In this document: one piece after another, positions 1 to 10,811 of the stretch
Layout of the letters: every line of letters starts with the position of its first letter
Position numbering within the stretch: position 1 is the first letter of the stretch
NCBI GenBank assembly: GCA_011799875.1
Contig: CM022299.1
Coordinates: 339,665,307 to 339,729,306, forward strand
Origin: Thinopyrum elongatum
Lineage: Eukaryota > Streptophyta > Magnoliopsida > Poales > Poaceae
Length of the DNA: 64,000 nt
Reading direction: 5' to 3'
Program-made: the position numbers and the translations under genes
Notes under the pieces: model-generated
What the model saw: only the letters and a program-made list of their open reading frames with translations
Database searches by the model: none
Told to the model about the DNA's origin: nothing

Positions 1-426
1 TGAGGCCGGCGACCGCTCGGGGATGGGCGGCTCGAGGCCGCTCCGTCGAGGGCGGGTCGGATGCGGAACCGAAGCAAGGCAAGGCCGCATCCACCACCCA
101 ATCCTCCTCCGGGTCGTGGTTAACCTGCTTTTTTTAGCGCTGCTGATTAGACCTTGCTCCTTTTCCTTGCTTTGATTGCAATTCAGCGGCGGCGTGAGAA
201 GTATTGTAACAGAAACTTTCCGTCCGTCTTCACTTGTAAAAGCGGCTTCAATCCGGTTTCCATGGGTCGTCTGGACGCAGCAGGTGATTCGGCGGGTTGC
301 CGCCGTTGCTGATGAAAATCAAACCAATTGAATTTTGAATCCGGCCGATCACGAACTTCTCTATACTTGAGAGATCCCTCAAAGAACCCAACACCACCGT
401 GCGACCACCCCACGGTGGGCGCAAAC
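1..426 (-). mobile_element. Gypsy LTR retrotransposon, 5' leader (partial)
   Basis: This is the untranslated leader of a minus-strand LTR element whose 5' LTR lies at 427-1209. Just inside the LTR, the minus strand at about 408-426 reads GCGCCCACCGTGGGG, the primer-binding-type motif of many grass Gypsy elements. The body would continue leftward beyond the window. An 86-codon open frame at 183-443 on the minus strand crosses the LTR border and resembles nothing I know, so I treat it as leader sequence. No gag or pol motif is visible in this short piece. Confidence 0.6.
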
Positions 427-1209
427 TGTTGTGGTTTTGTCACGGCAAGATGTCCTAGTGTGAGGACTTAGTCGTGAGTCCAACGCATCTAAGTGGTAGC
501 TTGAACGGGGTTGAGCGGGACAAGAAACGCGAGATTTTACCCAGGTTCGGCCCCTCACAGTGAAGGTAAAAGCCTACATCCTACTTGATTGATATTGATG
601 ATGATTACGATCTCGATTACAAGGGAGATGTTTCGCTACCTCTATCTCAAGATGTTTCGCTACCTCTATCTCAAGAGCATCTCTTTTGATCTTGTCTAAG
701 ACTTGTCTGTCTAAGTCCTGACTATTGTCCCCTGACCCTCTTGGGGCGTTCTGCCCCTCCTTATATAAGTTGAAGGGGCGGGTTACATGTAGAGTCCTAG
801 TAGGATTAGGACTTAGCCTATTTCTGGCTTCTTATCGCGGGCTTCTTAATGCCTGGGCTTCTCACCGTGGGATTCTTAACGCCTGGGCTTCTCACTGTGG
901 GCTTCTTAACGCCTTGGGCTTCTTAACTCCAGGCAACTCATCTTCAAGGCTCATCTCCGAGACTCATCTTCATGACTCCATGCATCTGTCGGGTCTCAAA
1001 TATGTCTGCCGGGTTATAACTATCTGCCGGGTTACAACTGTGTGCCGGGTTAGACTGTCTGTCGGGTTACAACTGTCTGCCGGGTTAGGATCTGTCTGCC
1101 GGGTCAGTATCTACCGGGTTAAGTCAAGAGATGACTTAACAGGGCTGCTTAAGTCCAGAGATGACTTAACATCATGAGCCGGGTTAAACCACGAGTAATT
1201 CCCCCGATA
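427..1209 (-). repeat. Gypsy 5' LTR (minus-strand element)
   Basis: The LTR begins on the plus strand with TGTTGTGG at 427, next to the primer-binding motif, and ends near 1209 at CCCCCGATA. That end would be the minus-strand 5' terminus, with a TA where TG is expected. A TATA-box-like TTATATAAG lies at about 762-770, which fits the LTR promoter. The LTR contains two internal short-repeat tracts: a GCTTCTTAA/CTTCTCAC motif at about 826-935, and a CTGCCGGGTTA motif repeated about eight times at about 985-1125. The duplicated phrase GATGTTTCGCTACC occurs at about 627 and 651. The second LTR is outside the window, so the right border is approximate. Confidence 0.6.
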
Positions 1210-1276
1210 GGCAGGGAAGGTGAAGCCGGAGTCCACGAGGAAGCATGCTAGGGTTTCGAGTGAGGGAGGGGTTATG

Positions 1277-1317
1277 GTGTGTATGTGTGTGTGTGTGTTT
1301 GTGTGTGCGCGCGCGCC
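1277..1317. repeat. TG/CG microsatellite
   Basis: A short run of TG dinucleotides passes into alternating GC (GTGTGTGTG then GCGCGCGC). It lies between the Gypsy LTR and the downstream repeat region. It is alternating purine-pyrimidine and has no coding context. Confidence 0.9.
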
Positions 1318-1449
1318 CGAGGAGTTTTTGGGGTGTGTGTGTGGAGGGAGGTGTTTGAGGAAATGACGCGGCTACTGAAAATTTTACTACGCGGGAGTCA
1401 AACGCGTGAGTAAAATGCCGGGGCTATTGAAAATTTGGATGATGGTGCA

Positions 1450-1640
1450 TTGCACACGGTCCTGAAATAACAGCCGTGTGTTATGAAACAGAAAAACCCT
1501 CAAGCCGGGCAGATATTTTCGAGGGATGCAGGCGGGAGCGGGAACAACAAACATCACACATGGTCGAAACATAACAACCGTGTGTTATCAAATAGGAAAA
1601 CCCTGCAGGCGGGTAGATATTTTTGAGAGGGGAAGCCTCG
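1450..1640. repeat. Two-copy direct repeat, about 106 bp period
   Basis: Two neighbouring blocks share the phrases CCGTGTGTTAT, GGAAAAACCCT-like and GCGGGTAGATATTTT-like; the first is near 1469-1525 and the second near 1575-1629. The copies have diverged. The two overlapping minus-strand open frames here are by-products of the duplication. No known family is recognised. Confidence 0.65.
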
Positions 1641-1794
1641 TGGAGCCCAATGTACTGTGCTGATGTGCGTGACAGGGGCACCGGCGTGGCACACGGTTAG
1701 TGTGAGTGAACCGTGTCTGTTGCATCATCCGACTAGTCTAATGTTCATAAATTTGGCGAAAATGACACGGGAAAGGGTCAGAACACGAACGCAC

Positions 1795-3800
1795 TTGCAT
1801 GTGGACCAAATATATGTATGAAGGGTGGTTTGATGTTCAAATACCAAATGCACAACTTCGATGTGGCACCTATCTCACAAAGCGCACAGTATTGCTTGTC
1901 CCCCCCCTTCGTGTCGGCAGGAGGGGAATCCTAAGCTATGAACGCATGCCCGCCCCACGGAGGTTCACCTAGCAAAGTGCGAAGTAGCAATCCCCCCATC
2001 ACACACACACACACTTTCAGTCGGCGGGAGAGGGCATCTCACCAAGATGTATCATAAAATGGACCAAGAAGAATCCACCTTGGTCGTACAACCTCTCTCT
2101 TGTTCTTGGTCAAAGTGATGGACATCCATGCGACCCCAGAGATGGGCTAGCTCGCCAATAATCACGCAAGTAGCTAGTCTCCGAAGACAACCACTGCCTG
2201 CATGTGACCCAAACATATGTATGGAGTGTTGATGTTTGAATACACAATGGAACAACTTTGTTGTGGCACCATGCTTTGGAACCAGAAATCCCCACATGGA
2301 GCGAGGGTTAGTTGATGATGCATTTTATGCATGTATGTCACACCACACTTCGAGCCGATGACGGGGATTCATGCATGGATGCATAGTATGGGCTCAAACT
2401 TAGGTCTGAATCTCACCATGACCTACTACGATAACACAAACCAAAGGAAGAATCCACCATGGTAACCTATCTAGTTGTCGGTCAAAGTGATCATGGATGT
2501 CCACACGGGCCCATGAATATATAGGCTTGTCACCGATAACCACGTGAGGGAGTGTACCGTTCGAAGACAACCACTGCATGCATATGTATGTATGGAGGTG
2601 ATGCGTGCATGTTTGAATACCATACACATTGATGTGGCGCGTGCATCGAAAATCATACAGTCCCCACACAGAGCGAGATCGGTTCATGACATGTCGTGGT
2701 ACTGCCCACTTCAACTCAGTGGGAGGGATTCATGCGTACACATGCATGTGTGCTCAATCTATATCATGTCATCCCAGAGCATGACCTATATATCTACCAT
2801 AATACAAACCAAAAAATAATCCCCTACTAAGTCAAATTAACCTCTCTCGTTGTCGAGCAAAGTAGTGATGGACCAAGCGGGCCCACGGATGGAAAGCATC
2901 GATATCGCTGATAACCGCGTGAGTGGGTGCCAGAGGACAACCGCCATCGCTTTGCATGTGGCCAAACATATATATGTATGGAGAGGTGTGTGTGGTTATG
3001 ATGTTTGAATACCCAAAATGCACAACTTAGATGTGGCACATGCCTCAAAAACCGTAAAGTCCCCACACAGAACGAGGTTCATGAAGCGTACTACATATGC
3101 TGGTCCCCTTCCCCCTCTTCGATGCATACAATATATATGCTCCTACTGTAATACAAACCAAAATGAATCCTCCTTGACGGTGAAATTAATTAACCTCTCC
3201 CGATGTAGATCAAAGTGATGCATGCATGGACGACGACCTTGCGGGCCCACAGATGGAAGCGTCACACGTGAGTGTCCTAGGATAACCAGCGTCTGCATAT
3301 ATATGCATGTGGCCCAAAGAGGTGTTGTGTGATGTTTGAATAGCCAATGCACAACTTTGATGTGGCACGTGCCTCGGAAACCGAAAAGTCCCGACACTAA
3401 GTGAGGTGTGTTCACAGATGCGTACGTAGTATATATGCTGGTCCCCTCCCACCTCTTCGACGCGTACTATATACTCCCACCGTAACACAAACTAAAAAGA
3501 ATCAACCTTGCTGGTCAAATTAACCTCTCTGTCAGCTGTTGGTCGAAGTGATGGAAAACGACCTCGCGGGCCCATAGAAAGCGTCACACGCGAGTGAGTG
3601 TCATGTAGGACAACCACCGATTGCATGTGTCCCAAACATGTATGTATGAAAGGGTTGTGTAATGTTTTAAATAACGAATCCACGATCTTGAGGTGGGACC
3701 TGCCTCACAAAACGGCCAACCCACACGGTAACTCACGACTCGTAGTGTACTGCCAGCCCCCTCACCCCAGACACACACACACACACCGCACATCCACCGC
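1795..3800. repeat. Diverged tandem array, about six 330-400 bp units
   Basis: A block reading roughly TGCATGTG-CCAAACATATGTATG, then GATGTTTGAATA, CACAACTTTGATGTGGCACG and a CCCCACACAGAGCGAGG-like phrase recurs at about 1795, 2200, 2573, 2950, 3290 and 3618. Between these, a second block (ACACAAACCAAA, AATCCACCTTGG, TTAACCTCTC, GTCAAAGTGATGGA, GCGGGCCCA, GATAACCACGTGAG) recurs at about 2057, 2435, 2806, 3154 and 3485. The order is constant, so this is a true tandem array with a 330-400 bp period and heavy divergence. Short minus-strand open frames repeat in each unit because the DNA repeats. I see no family match. Confidence 0.85.
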
Positions 3801-3859
3801 AACTACAATGAATGTTAAATTTTTCCGCGGTGAACATATGTTACCAAAGGAGGGACATT

Positions 3860-4370
3860 TTAATTTTGAAAAAAAAAACAGAGATCATTAAGACGTTTTA
3901 GTACATTGACTGATTTTCTAGGGGTATAATGTGCAAAAATCAAATTTGAGCTACATGCACACGTGACAGTGCACCTAAATGGATTGGAAAAACACATGTG
4001 TCTCACTGAGTGCATGTTTACTCCCCATGCAAGAAATTTCAAACATTGAGAATCTTGATTTTTAAAATCTAGTACATCCAAAACTTATTTGAAATTCATG
4101 AAACTTATCGTGTTGTCATATGGACACCAATACACTGTGGTATTGTACTTTTTTTGTCAAATTCGAGACAAGTTTTGATGTAATTTTTATCTTCTTACAA
4201 ACGGGAGATTATTAATTATTGGGAACCAATATCGCAAATGGATTATTTATTCGAACCGTGGGTGTTAGACCAACAATGGATATGTGCCATGCTTCGGTTA
4301 AGCAATAAAGCGGCAACATTAATCATCAAATAGAAAAACAATATACATGCCGCCACGTGACCCCTGTGCC
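3860..4370. other. Unassigned AT-rich intergenic DNA
   Basis: No gene, terminal inverted repeat or LTR could be recognised here. The stretch is AT-rich, with poly-A and poly-T runs near 3870 and 4150. It separates the tandem array from the GC-rich repeats upstream of the pseudogene. A G-box-like CACGTG core lies at about 4354. Confidence 0.5.
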
Positions 4371-4376
4371 GTGCGA

Positions 4377-4563
4377 GCAGGCGCGAGTTGACGGGACGCA
4401 TGCGACCAGTCCGCCGCGTAGGTAGACTGGGAGGCGTGCGTGCAGGCGTGTGAATTGACAGGAGGCGTGCTCGCTGCACAGTGTCATCGGGAGGCGTGCG
4501 AGTAGCTATGTGAAATGACGATAGGCATGCCAACAGTCCGGTGCGCAGGCTCACCGGGAGGCG
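4377..4563. repeat. Three tandem 60 bp repeats
   Basis: Three GC-rich units of about 60-64 bp end near 4440, 4500 and 4563. The first two end in GGGAGGCGTGCG and the third in CGGGAGGCGAGC, and each unit holds a GTGAATTGAC-like phrase near its start. The spacing between the first two endings is exactly 60 bp. The array finishes about 150 bp before the start codon of the zinc-finger-like pseudogene, so it lies in that locus's presumed promoter or 5' leader. Confidence 0.75.
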
Positions 4564-4715
4564 AGCCAGCGGTTTGACCGCCGCCCGCCTCTCTCCCACT
4601 ACTCCATATTAATCATACGCCCGAGCGGCCGCACCCCCCATCTTCTCCGCACACACAATCCTCTCTCTCCGCCTGCATCCTCGATGCCGCTCTCAGTCCT
4701 CATCGCCATCTGTGT

Positions 4716-5793
4716 ATGAGGATGCCGCCGAAGCATCCCATCAGAGGGACTGCCGACGCCGGCGCTGCGGAAGCACCGGAGCACAGCGTGAAGATGGAGA
4801 TAGAGGTTGCCGTTGTCGCTGCTGAGGTCTCGCTGCACCTTGACGTCATTGACGGCGTCGTGCTTCCACAGCCCGAGCCGGAGGTCCACACCGACTCCAG
4901 CGACGACCCCGGTGACGACTCCGCCGACGACTCCGACGACCACTCCGGAGACGACTCCGACGACGACGGACAACCGGTTAGTCATCTATACCCATTTATG
5001 TGTCAAATATATCCTAGGGTTTCTCTGGTTACTCCTGCCTCCCCCTTTTTGAAATAGAAATCCTATGGTTATGTTCTCTCAATCCATGAAATCTGAGTAA
5101 GTTTTGTTAGATCTGTGTAGTGTATTGATTGTTTGAATGGTCGAAATGATAAGTGATTAGTCGTTTCATCTGTACAAATGATTTCTGCTAATAATCCAAC
5201 TAGGGTTAGTGTTTCGTGCTAATAATTCCTAGCCAGGGCCTGACAATTGATTTTTGAATGTCCTAAATATATGTTTGTGCCATTTTTTTTTCAAGATTGG
5301 TCTGTACATAGACGATTGTGCTTAAAAATTGAACCATAATCTTTGGATATGTCTAAAAAAATAGCCATAAAATCCATAAATTCCTAATCCTACTTTACGG
5401 CATGTAAAAATTGATTTGATGCCAAATTTTGGCAACTGCCAAATGTTCGCTAGAGATCAGTTTGTATTCCAAATTTGATGCCACATTTTTTTACTATATG
5501 TATAGGTGCTATCTGACGATGTCGACAGCGAGGATGAAGATGTTCAGAGGAGGTACAAGAGGCAAATCCTCAAGGAGCTTTAGGCGGAAATTCATAACAA
5601 GCATATTAGGACCTGGGACTGGGGCTTTTGATGCCCATTTTGCAACCAAAAGCATCATGACGCGTATGAAAGTGTCCTGACGCATGCAAGAGGACGAGCC
5701 GTTGGCTCCTTGAGGCAGAAGTATTATCGTAGGGTGGCGCATGCCGCGTACACGGAGTACCTGGAGAAGCTTCACGATCGTGCCGACAGATGA
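4716..5793 (+). pseudogene. Zinc-finger (zf-XS-like) protein pseudogene, two exons
   Basis: Exon 1 runs from the ATG at 4716 to 4976 (87 codons). It is rich in acidic residues, with an Asp/Ser run at its end. A GT at 4977 and an AG at 5504-5505 define a 529 bp intron in phase 0. Exon 2 starts at 5506 (VLSDDVDSEDEDVQRRYKR) and meets TAG at 5581 and TGA at 5629. The same frame then stays open to a final TGA at 5791. The downstream part has a CPFC pair followed by LTHARG, which resembles the zf-XS zinc finger of plant SGS3/FDM-like proteins, then a Tyr- and Lys-rich tail. If the stops were absent it would be about 182 residues. Continuity of the frame after both stops argues for recent decay, or for a shorter acidic protein ending at 5581. 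The family assignment is an inference from a short motif. Confidence 0.55.
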
Positions 5794-5974
5794 GATTAAA
5801 CTATGTATGGCTATGTAGTGTCTTAATTATAAATGTGTTGTCTTAATGACGGTTGAACTATATATGGTTGAACTATGCTTGTGTACATTTATTATCTATG
5901 CCTGAGTATGTTTAATCTATGTTTACTTATGTCTAAATGTGGAATATGGATGCAATCAGTTCGGTTGATGGAAT

Positions 5975-6205
5975 CTACCTCCGTCCGAGTTTATTGGTCC
6001 CCTTTGTAATTTGTGTTAAATTTTAACCAAAGATTTAACTGACAAAATGTTAGTGCTTGTCAGCAAAAATTATATCGGTCAATTCGTATTTGAACATAGT
6101 GTTCAATGATATATTTTTTTGGTGGCATGCATAAACATTTGTTAGTTAAATCTTGGGTCAAAATTTGGCACAAATTACAAAGGGGACCAATAAACCAGGA
6201 CGGAG
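5975..6205. mobile_element. Stowaway-type MITE (right end cut)
   Basis: The left end reads TACCTCCGTCCGAGTTTATTGG and the right end is its near-perfect inverse (CCAATAAACCAGGACGGAG). The terminal inverted repeats extend about 50 bp inward, including AAATTTGTGTTAAATTTT-like arms. The CTCCGTCC terminus is the Stowaway (Tc1/mariner) hallmark. The expected terminal GGAGTA is missing at the right, because a Gypsy LTR begins at 6206 directly after GGACGGAG. The element is about 230 bp and non-coding, and lies just 3' of the zinc-finger-like pseudogene. Confidence 0.85.
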
Positions 6206-7116
6206 TGTCGGGGTACACAAACAGGGGTGTATGTTTTCCCTGACTTGTGCACGGACGAAAGGTCTCCTCCCCGGCAACCAAGGCCAAGCTAGAGAAGCAG
6301 CTCTTAGTTAGATCAAAGAGCGAATCAAGAAGACCAAGAATAAGCATGACAGAAGAATATCACCTTGGGAAAGCCTCCCTTGCCGGGCAGGAGAGCCTGA
6401 CCGGGTCGAGGCCGCCCCAGGGACAAGTCCAAGACTTCCCCGGCAAGCTTGCCGGGTCAGCCAAGGGCGGGATCCCCGCCAAGACACCACCGCTCCACCG
6501 CACAGCGCGACGCAAGTCACTTATCAGTGCGGTGTCGAGCCCCCAAGTGATTAAGTGGCCTCTGCTAAGCACGTGGCAGCCCGTTGGAAGACAAGATTTG
6601 TCCAAGTGACACCCGTCCAGAGGCGTGTCAAGATGATAAGCAAGATATGATTAAGCGGCTCGGCAGGCTTGCCGAGCTTCGCCCTCAGCATAACACCTAG
6701 CAGTGCATTTAATGCACTTTGTCCTAACTGCCAGAGTTAGGTATGATAGCACTGTTGGCTATCTAATCAGTAGATAAAGACTGTTTTGCCATTGTGGTTA
6801 CCCCTTAAGCTATAAAAGGAAGTCCAAGGCGACCTAACAAAGGATTCAGACCCTCACACACTTGTACGCATGTAGTTGCTCTCCCCGAGGCACCCTTGCC
6901 AGGCTTGAGTGTTGCCTGCTCGTTGTGTTCTTCCACTCAATCCACCAAAGCAGGAGTAGGGTTTTACGCTACCTAGCGGCCCGAACCTGGGTAAAAACCA
7001 CTAGTGTCACCACCGTCGTGTTGTTCCATGGCTTTTGCTCTTTATGCAACATGATCTCCCCCTTGCTAAACCACAAGGGGCTCAAGGCCCCATAGGTGAT
7101 CGTGATCCCCATGACA
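6206..7116 (+). repeat. Gypsy-type 5' LTR (911 bp)
   Basis: It starts with TGTCGGGG at 6206 and ends with ATGACA at 7116. It is followed by TTTGGCGCGCCAGGTAGGGG, a standard leader motif of Tat-type grass Gypsy elements. A TATA-like CTATAAAAGGAAG lies near 6811-6824. The phrase AGGAGTAGGGTTTTACGC... CCCGAACCTGGGTAA near 6950-6990 is typical of such LTRs and also appears in the LTRs of B and D. Its partner LTR is not in this window. Confidence 0.8.
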
Positions 7117-7474
7117 TCTTTGGCGCGCCAGGTAGGGGTTATCGCTTGCGCGAATCCAAAGTTGTGAACAGCGCGTCAAGCTGCATCACCATCTTTCTCA
7201 ACGCTCTCTTCGTCAACGGCTTTGGAGAGGAAGGGCAGTGTCGCTCCATCGCCTCGTCCTACCCGGATTCCGTCGCTCGTCTCAGTCGCAGCCGCGGCGG
7301 TGACGGGAATGGAAGGCGGTGGTGATGCGACAACCGCGGGCTGCTCGGGTGGCATGGCTACCATGCCACCTGCGTCCGAAAAAGGAGCGAAACGTGCGGC
7401 GACGTCGCCCTCCTCGTGAGCTCCTGTCAAGCATGTCCGATGCCGAAAAGTGTCATTTGGGCAAACGAGAAAAA
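7117..7474 (+). mobile_element. Gypsy internal 5' region (truncated)
   Basis: This is leader sequence after the 6206-7116 LTR, beginning with the primer-binding motif. It contains overlapping open frames on both strands (for example 7176-7523 minus and 7222-7419 plus) without recognisable gag motifs, so none is called. It ends abruptly at 7475 where the Copia LTR begins. The rest of this Gypsy element is absent on the other side of the Copia element, so the junction involved a deletion or a truncated insertion. Confidence 0.6.
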
Positions 7475-9255
7475 TGTTGGGAAACATTGCATGGAAAACA
7501 AAAAAAATTCTACACGCACGCAAGATCTATCCATGGAGATGCATAGCAACGAGAGGGGGAAGTGTGTCTACGTACCCTCGTAGACCGTAAGCAGAAGCAT
7601 TTGTTAATGCGGTTGATGTAATCAAACTTCTTCGCGTTCCAACCGATTGACTACCGAATGCACGGCACCTCCGCGTTCAGCACACGTTCAGCTCGGTGAC
7701 GTCCTTCGCCTTCTTGATCCAGAAAGACGGCGAGGTAGTGGATGAGTTCCGACAACACGACGGCGTGGTGACGGTGATGGTGAAGCTATCTCCGCAGGGC
7801 TTCGCCTAAGCACTACGAAAATATGACCGGGGGTGTAAACGGTGGAGGGGGCGCCGCACACGGCTAAGCAATTGTCGTGGTTGTGCTAGGCGCCCCCCTC
7901 CCACATATATATAGGTGGGGGAGAGGGGAGAGGCCAAGGGGCGCCCCAAGTAGGGCTGAATCCTACTTGGGGTCTTCCCCAACTTGCGCCCCCCCTTTCC
8001 TTATTTGAGTGCGGGAGGAAGGCAGGGGGAGGTGGCGCCCCCCCCCCCCTTTCCTTTCTCTCACGAGGAGGGAAAGGCGGGAGGGGCCACCCCTCCCCTT
8101 TCCTTCCCCTAGGGCTGGATAGCCTTGTAGAAGGGTGCACCAGCCCCCTAGTGGGCTGGCCTGTCCCCTCCTTTGGCCCATTAAGCCCATACACTTACCG
8201 GGGGTGTCTGGAACCCCTTCCGGTGACCCGATGACTACCTGGTGCACTCCGAAACTATTCCGGTGTCCAAATACCATCGTCCTATATATCAATCTTTACC
8301 TCTCGGCCATTTTGAGACTCCTCGTCATGTCCGTGATCTCATCCGGGACTCCAAACAACATTCGGTCACCAAATCATATAACTCATATAACACTATATCG
8401 TCAACGAACGTTAAGCGTGCGGACCCTACGGGTTCGAGAACTATGTAGACATGACCGAGACACCTCTCCGGTCAATAACCAATAGTGGAACCTGGATGCC
8501 CATATTGGTTCCTACATATTCTACGAAGATCTTTATCGGTCAAACCATTATGACAACATACGTAATTCCCTTTGTCCATCGGTATGTTACTTGCCCGAGA
8601 TTCGATCATCAGTATCTTCATACCTAGTTCAATCTCATTACCGGCAAGTCTCTTTACTCGTTCTGTAATACATCATCCTACAACTAACTCATTAGTCACT
8701 TTGCTTGCAAGGCTTCTATTGATGTGTATTACCGAGAGGGCCCAGAGATACCTCTCCGATACTCGGAGTGACAAATCCTAATCTTGATCTATGCCAACTC
8801 AACAAACACCTTCGGAGATACCTGTAGAGCATCTTTATGATCACCCAGTTACGTTGTGACATTTGATAGCACACAAAGTATTCCTTCGGTATCCGGGAGT
8901 TGCATAATCTCATAGTCGAAGGAATATGTATTTGACATGTAGAAAGCAATAGCAATAAACTGAACAATGAATATGCTAAGCTAACGGATGGGTCTTGTCC
9001 ATCACATCATTCTCCTAATGATGTGATCCCGTTATCAAATGACAACACATGTCTATGGTTAGGAAACCTTAACCATCTTTGATCAACGGGCTAGTCTATT
9101 AGAGGCTTACTAGGGACACGGTATTTGTTTATGTATTCATACATGTATTTAAGTTTCTGATCAATACAATTGTAGCATGAATAACAAACCTTTATCATGA
9201 ATAATGAAATATAAAATAACAACTTTATTATTGCATCTAGGGCATATTTCCTTCA
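7475..9255 (-). repeat. Angela/BARE-type Copia 3' LTR
   Basis: On the minus strand the LTR starts at 9255 with TGAAGGAAATATGCCC and ends at 7475 with TTTCCCAACA. That is 1781 bp, the usual size for the Angela/WIS/BARE/Maximus group, whose LTRs open with a (TGTT/TGAA)GGAAATATGCCCTAG phrase. A TATATATAGG-like box lies near 7904-7914, on the side expected for the promoter. It is preceded on the minus strand by the purine-rich GTGGGAGAC tract at 9256-9265. The 5' LTR partner is missing. Confidence 0.85.
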
Positions 9256-9283
9256 GTCTCCCACTTGCACTACAGTCAATAAT

Positions 9284-9490
9284 CTAGTTCACATCGCCAT
9301 GTGATTAACTCCCATAGTTCACATCGCCATGTGACTAACACCCAAAGAGTTTACTAGAGTCAATAATCTAGTTCACATCGCCATGTGATTAACACCCATA
9401 GTTCACATCGCCATGTGACTAACACCCAAAGAGTTTACTAGAGTCAATAATCTAGTTCACATCGCCATGTGATTAACACCCAAAGAGTAC
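9284..9490. repeat. Tandem repeat upstream of Copia polypurine tract
   Basis: The phrase TAGTTCACATCGCCATGTGA recurs about five times, with TTAACACCC or CTAACACCC after it. A longer unit of about 86 bp beginning TCAATAATCTAG and ending GTTTACTAGAG is repeated as a whole. It lies between the RNase H end and the polypurine tract, a position in which Angela-group elements usually carry such repeats. Confidence 0.85.
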
Positions 9491-9944
9491 TGAGGTATGA
9501 TCATGTTTTGCTTGTGAGAGAGGTTTAGTCAACGGGTCTGCCACATTCAGATCCGTATGTATTTTGCAAGTTTCTATGTCTACAATGCTCTGCATGGAGA
9601 TACTCTAGCTAATTGCTTCCACTTTCAATATTTATCCAGATTGAGACTCAGAGTCATCTGAATTGGTGTTAAAGCTTGCATCGACGTAACCCTTTACGAT
9701 GAACTCTTTATCACCTCCATAACCGAGAAATATTTCCTTAGTCCTCTTAGGTAGCCAAGAATAATTTTGACCGCTGTCCAGTGATCTACTCCTCGATCAC
9801 TATTGTACCCCCCTTTCCAAACTCATGGCAAGGTACACAATAGGTCTGGTACACAGTATGGCATACTTTAAAGAACCTATGGCTGAGGCATAGGGAATAA
9901 CTTTCATTATCTCTCTATCTTCTGCCGTGGTCGGGATTTGAGTC

Positions 9945-10811
9945 TTACTCAACTTCAGACCTTACAATACAGGCTAGAACTCCTTCTTTGACTGATCCAT
10001 TTTGAACTTCTTCAAAACTTTTGTCAAGGTATGTGCTTTGTGAAAGTCCTATTAAGTGTCTTGATCTATCCCTATAGATCTTGATGCCCAATATATAAGC
10101 AGCTTCACCGAGGTCTTTCATTGAAAAATTCTTATACAAGTATCCTTTGATGCTATCCAAAAATTCTATATCATTTCCAATCAATAATATGTCATCCACA
10201 TATAATATCAGAAATGCTACAGAGCTCCCACTCACTTTCTTGTAAATACAGGCTTCACCGTAAGTCTGTATAAAACCATATGCTTTGATCACCTCATCAA
10301 AGCGTATATTCCAACTCCGAGATGCTTGTACCAGTCCATAGATGGATCGCTGGAGTTTGCACACTTTGTTAGCACTTTTAGGATCGACAAAACCTTCTGG
10401 TTGCATCATATACAACTCTTCTTTAAGAAATCCATTAAGGAATGCAGTTTTGACATCCATTTGCCAGATTTCATAATCATAAAATGCGGCAATTGCTAAC
10501 ATGATTTGGACAGACATAAGCATCGCTACAGGTGAGAAAGTCTCATCGTAGTCAACTCCTTGAACTTGTCGAAAACCTTTCGCGACAAGTCGAGCTTTGT
10601 AGACAGTAACATTACCATCAGCGTCAGTCTTCTTCTTGAAGATCCATTTATTTTCTATGGCTTGCCGATCATCAGGAAAGTCCACCAAAGTCCACACTTT
10701 GTTCTCATACATGGATCCTATCTCAGATTTCATGGCCTCGAGCCATCTGTCGGAATCTGGGCTCATCATAGCTTCTTCATAGTTCGTAGGTTCGCCTTGG
10801 TCTAGTAACAT
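9945..10811 (-). pseudogene. Copia reverse transcriptase fragment
   Basis: The 288-residue open frame carries the Ty1/Copia reverse transcriptase. It has WLEAMKSEI and NKWIFKKK near the start, then KARLVAKGF, DYDETFSPV, QMDVKTAFLNG, PEGF, CKLQRSIYGL, and the catalytic LYVDDILLIG with the conserved DD pair, followed by FSMKDLGEA and ILGIKI. The polymerase core is therefore complete. The frame ends about 290 residues in, within the region linking to RNase H, and the usual downstream KxHT-type RNase H motifs are not in frame. The start codon is only the first ATG after the truncated upstream part. This is a fragment of a polyprotein, not a free gene. The spacer upstream (10920-11237, minus) holds another short frame of the same element. 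Confidence 0.85.

Noticed and set aside
725..1177. 150-codon plus-strand frame
   Set aside because: It is a translation of short tandem repeats within an LTR and has repeated peptides (NAWASHR, VCRV), with no domain.
2052..3683. Series of similar minus-strand frames of 60-104 codons
   Set aside because: They recur because the DNA is a tandem array. Frames shift between units and stops are frequent, so I do not call a gene.
7176..7523. 115-codon minus-strand frame crossing 7475
   Set aside because: It spans the junction of two different transposable elements and cannot be an evolved gene.
9284..9490. CRISPR-like array of a 20 bp repeat
   Set aside because: Repeats are tandem without unique spacers of constant length, and the context is a plant Copia element.
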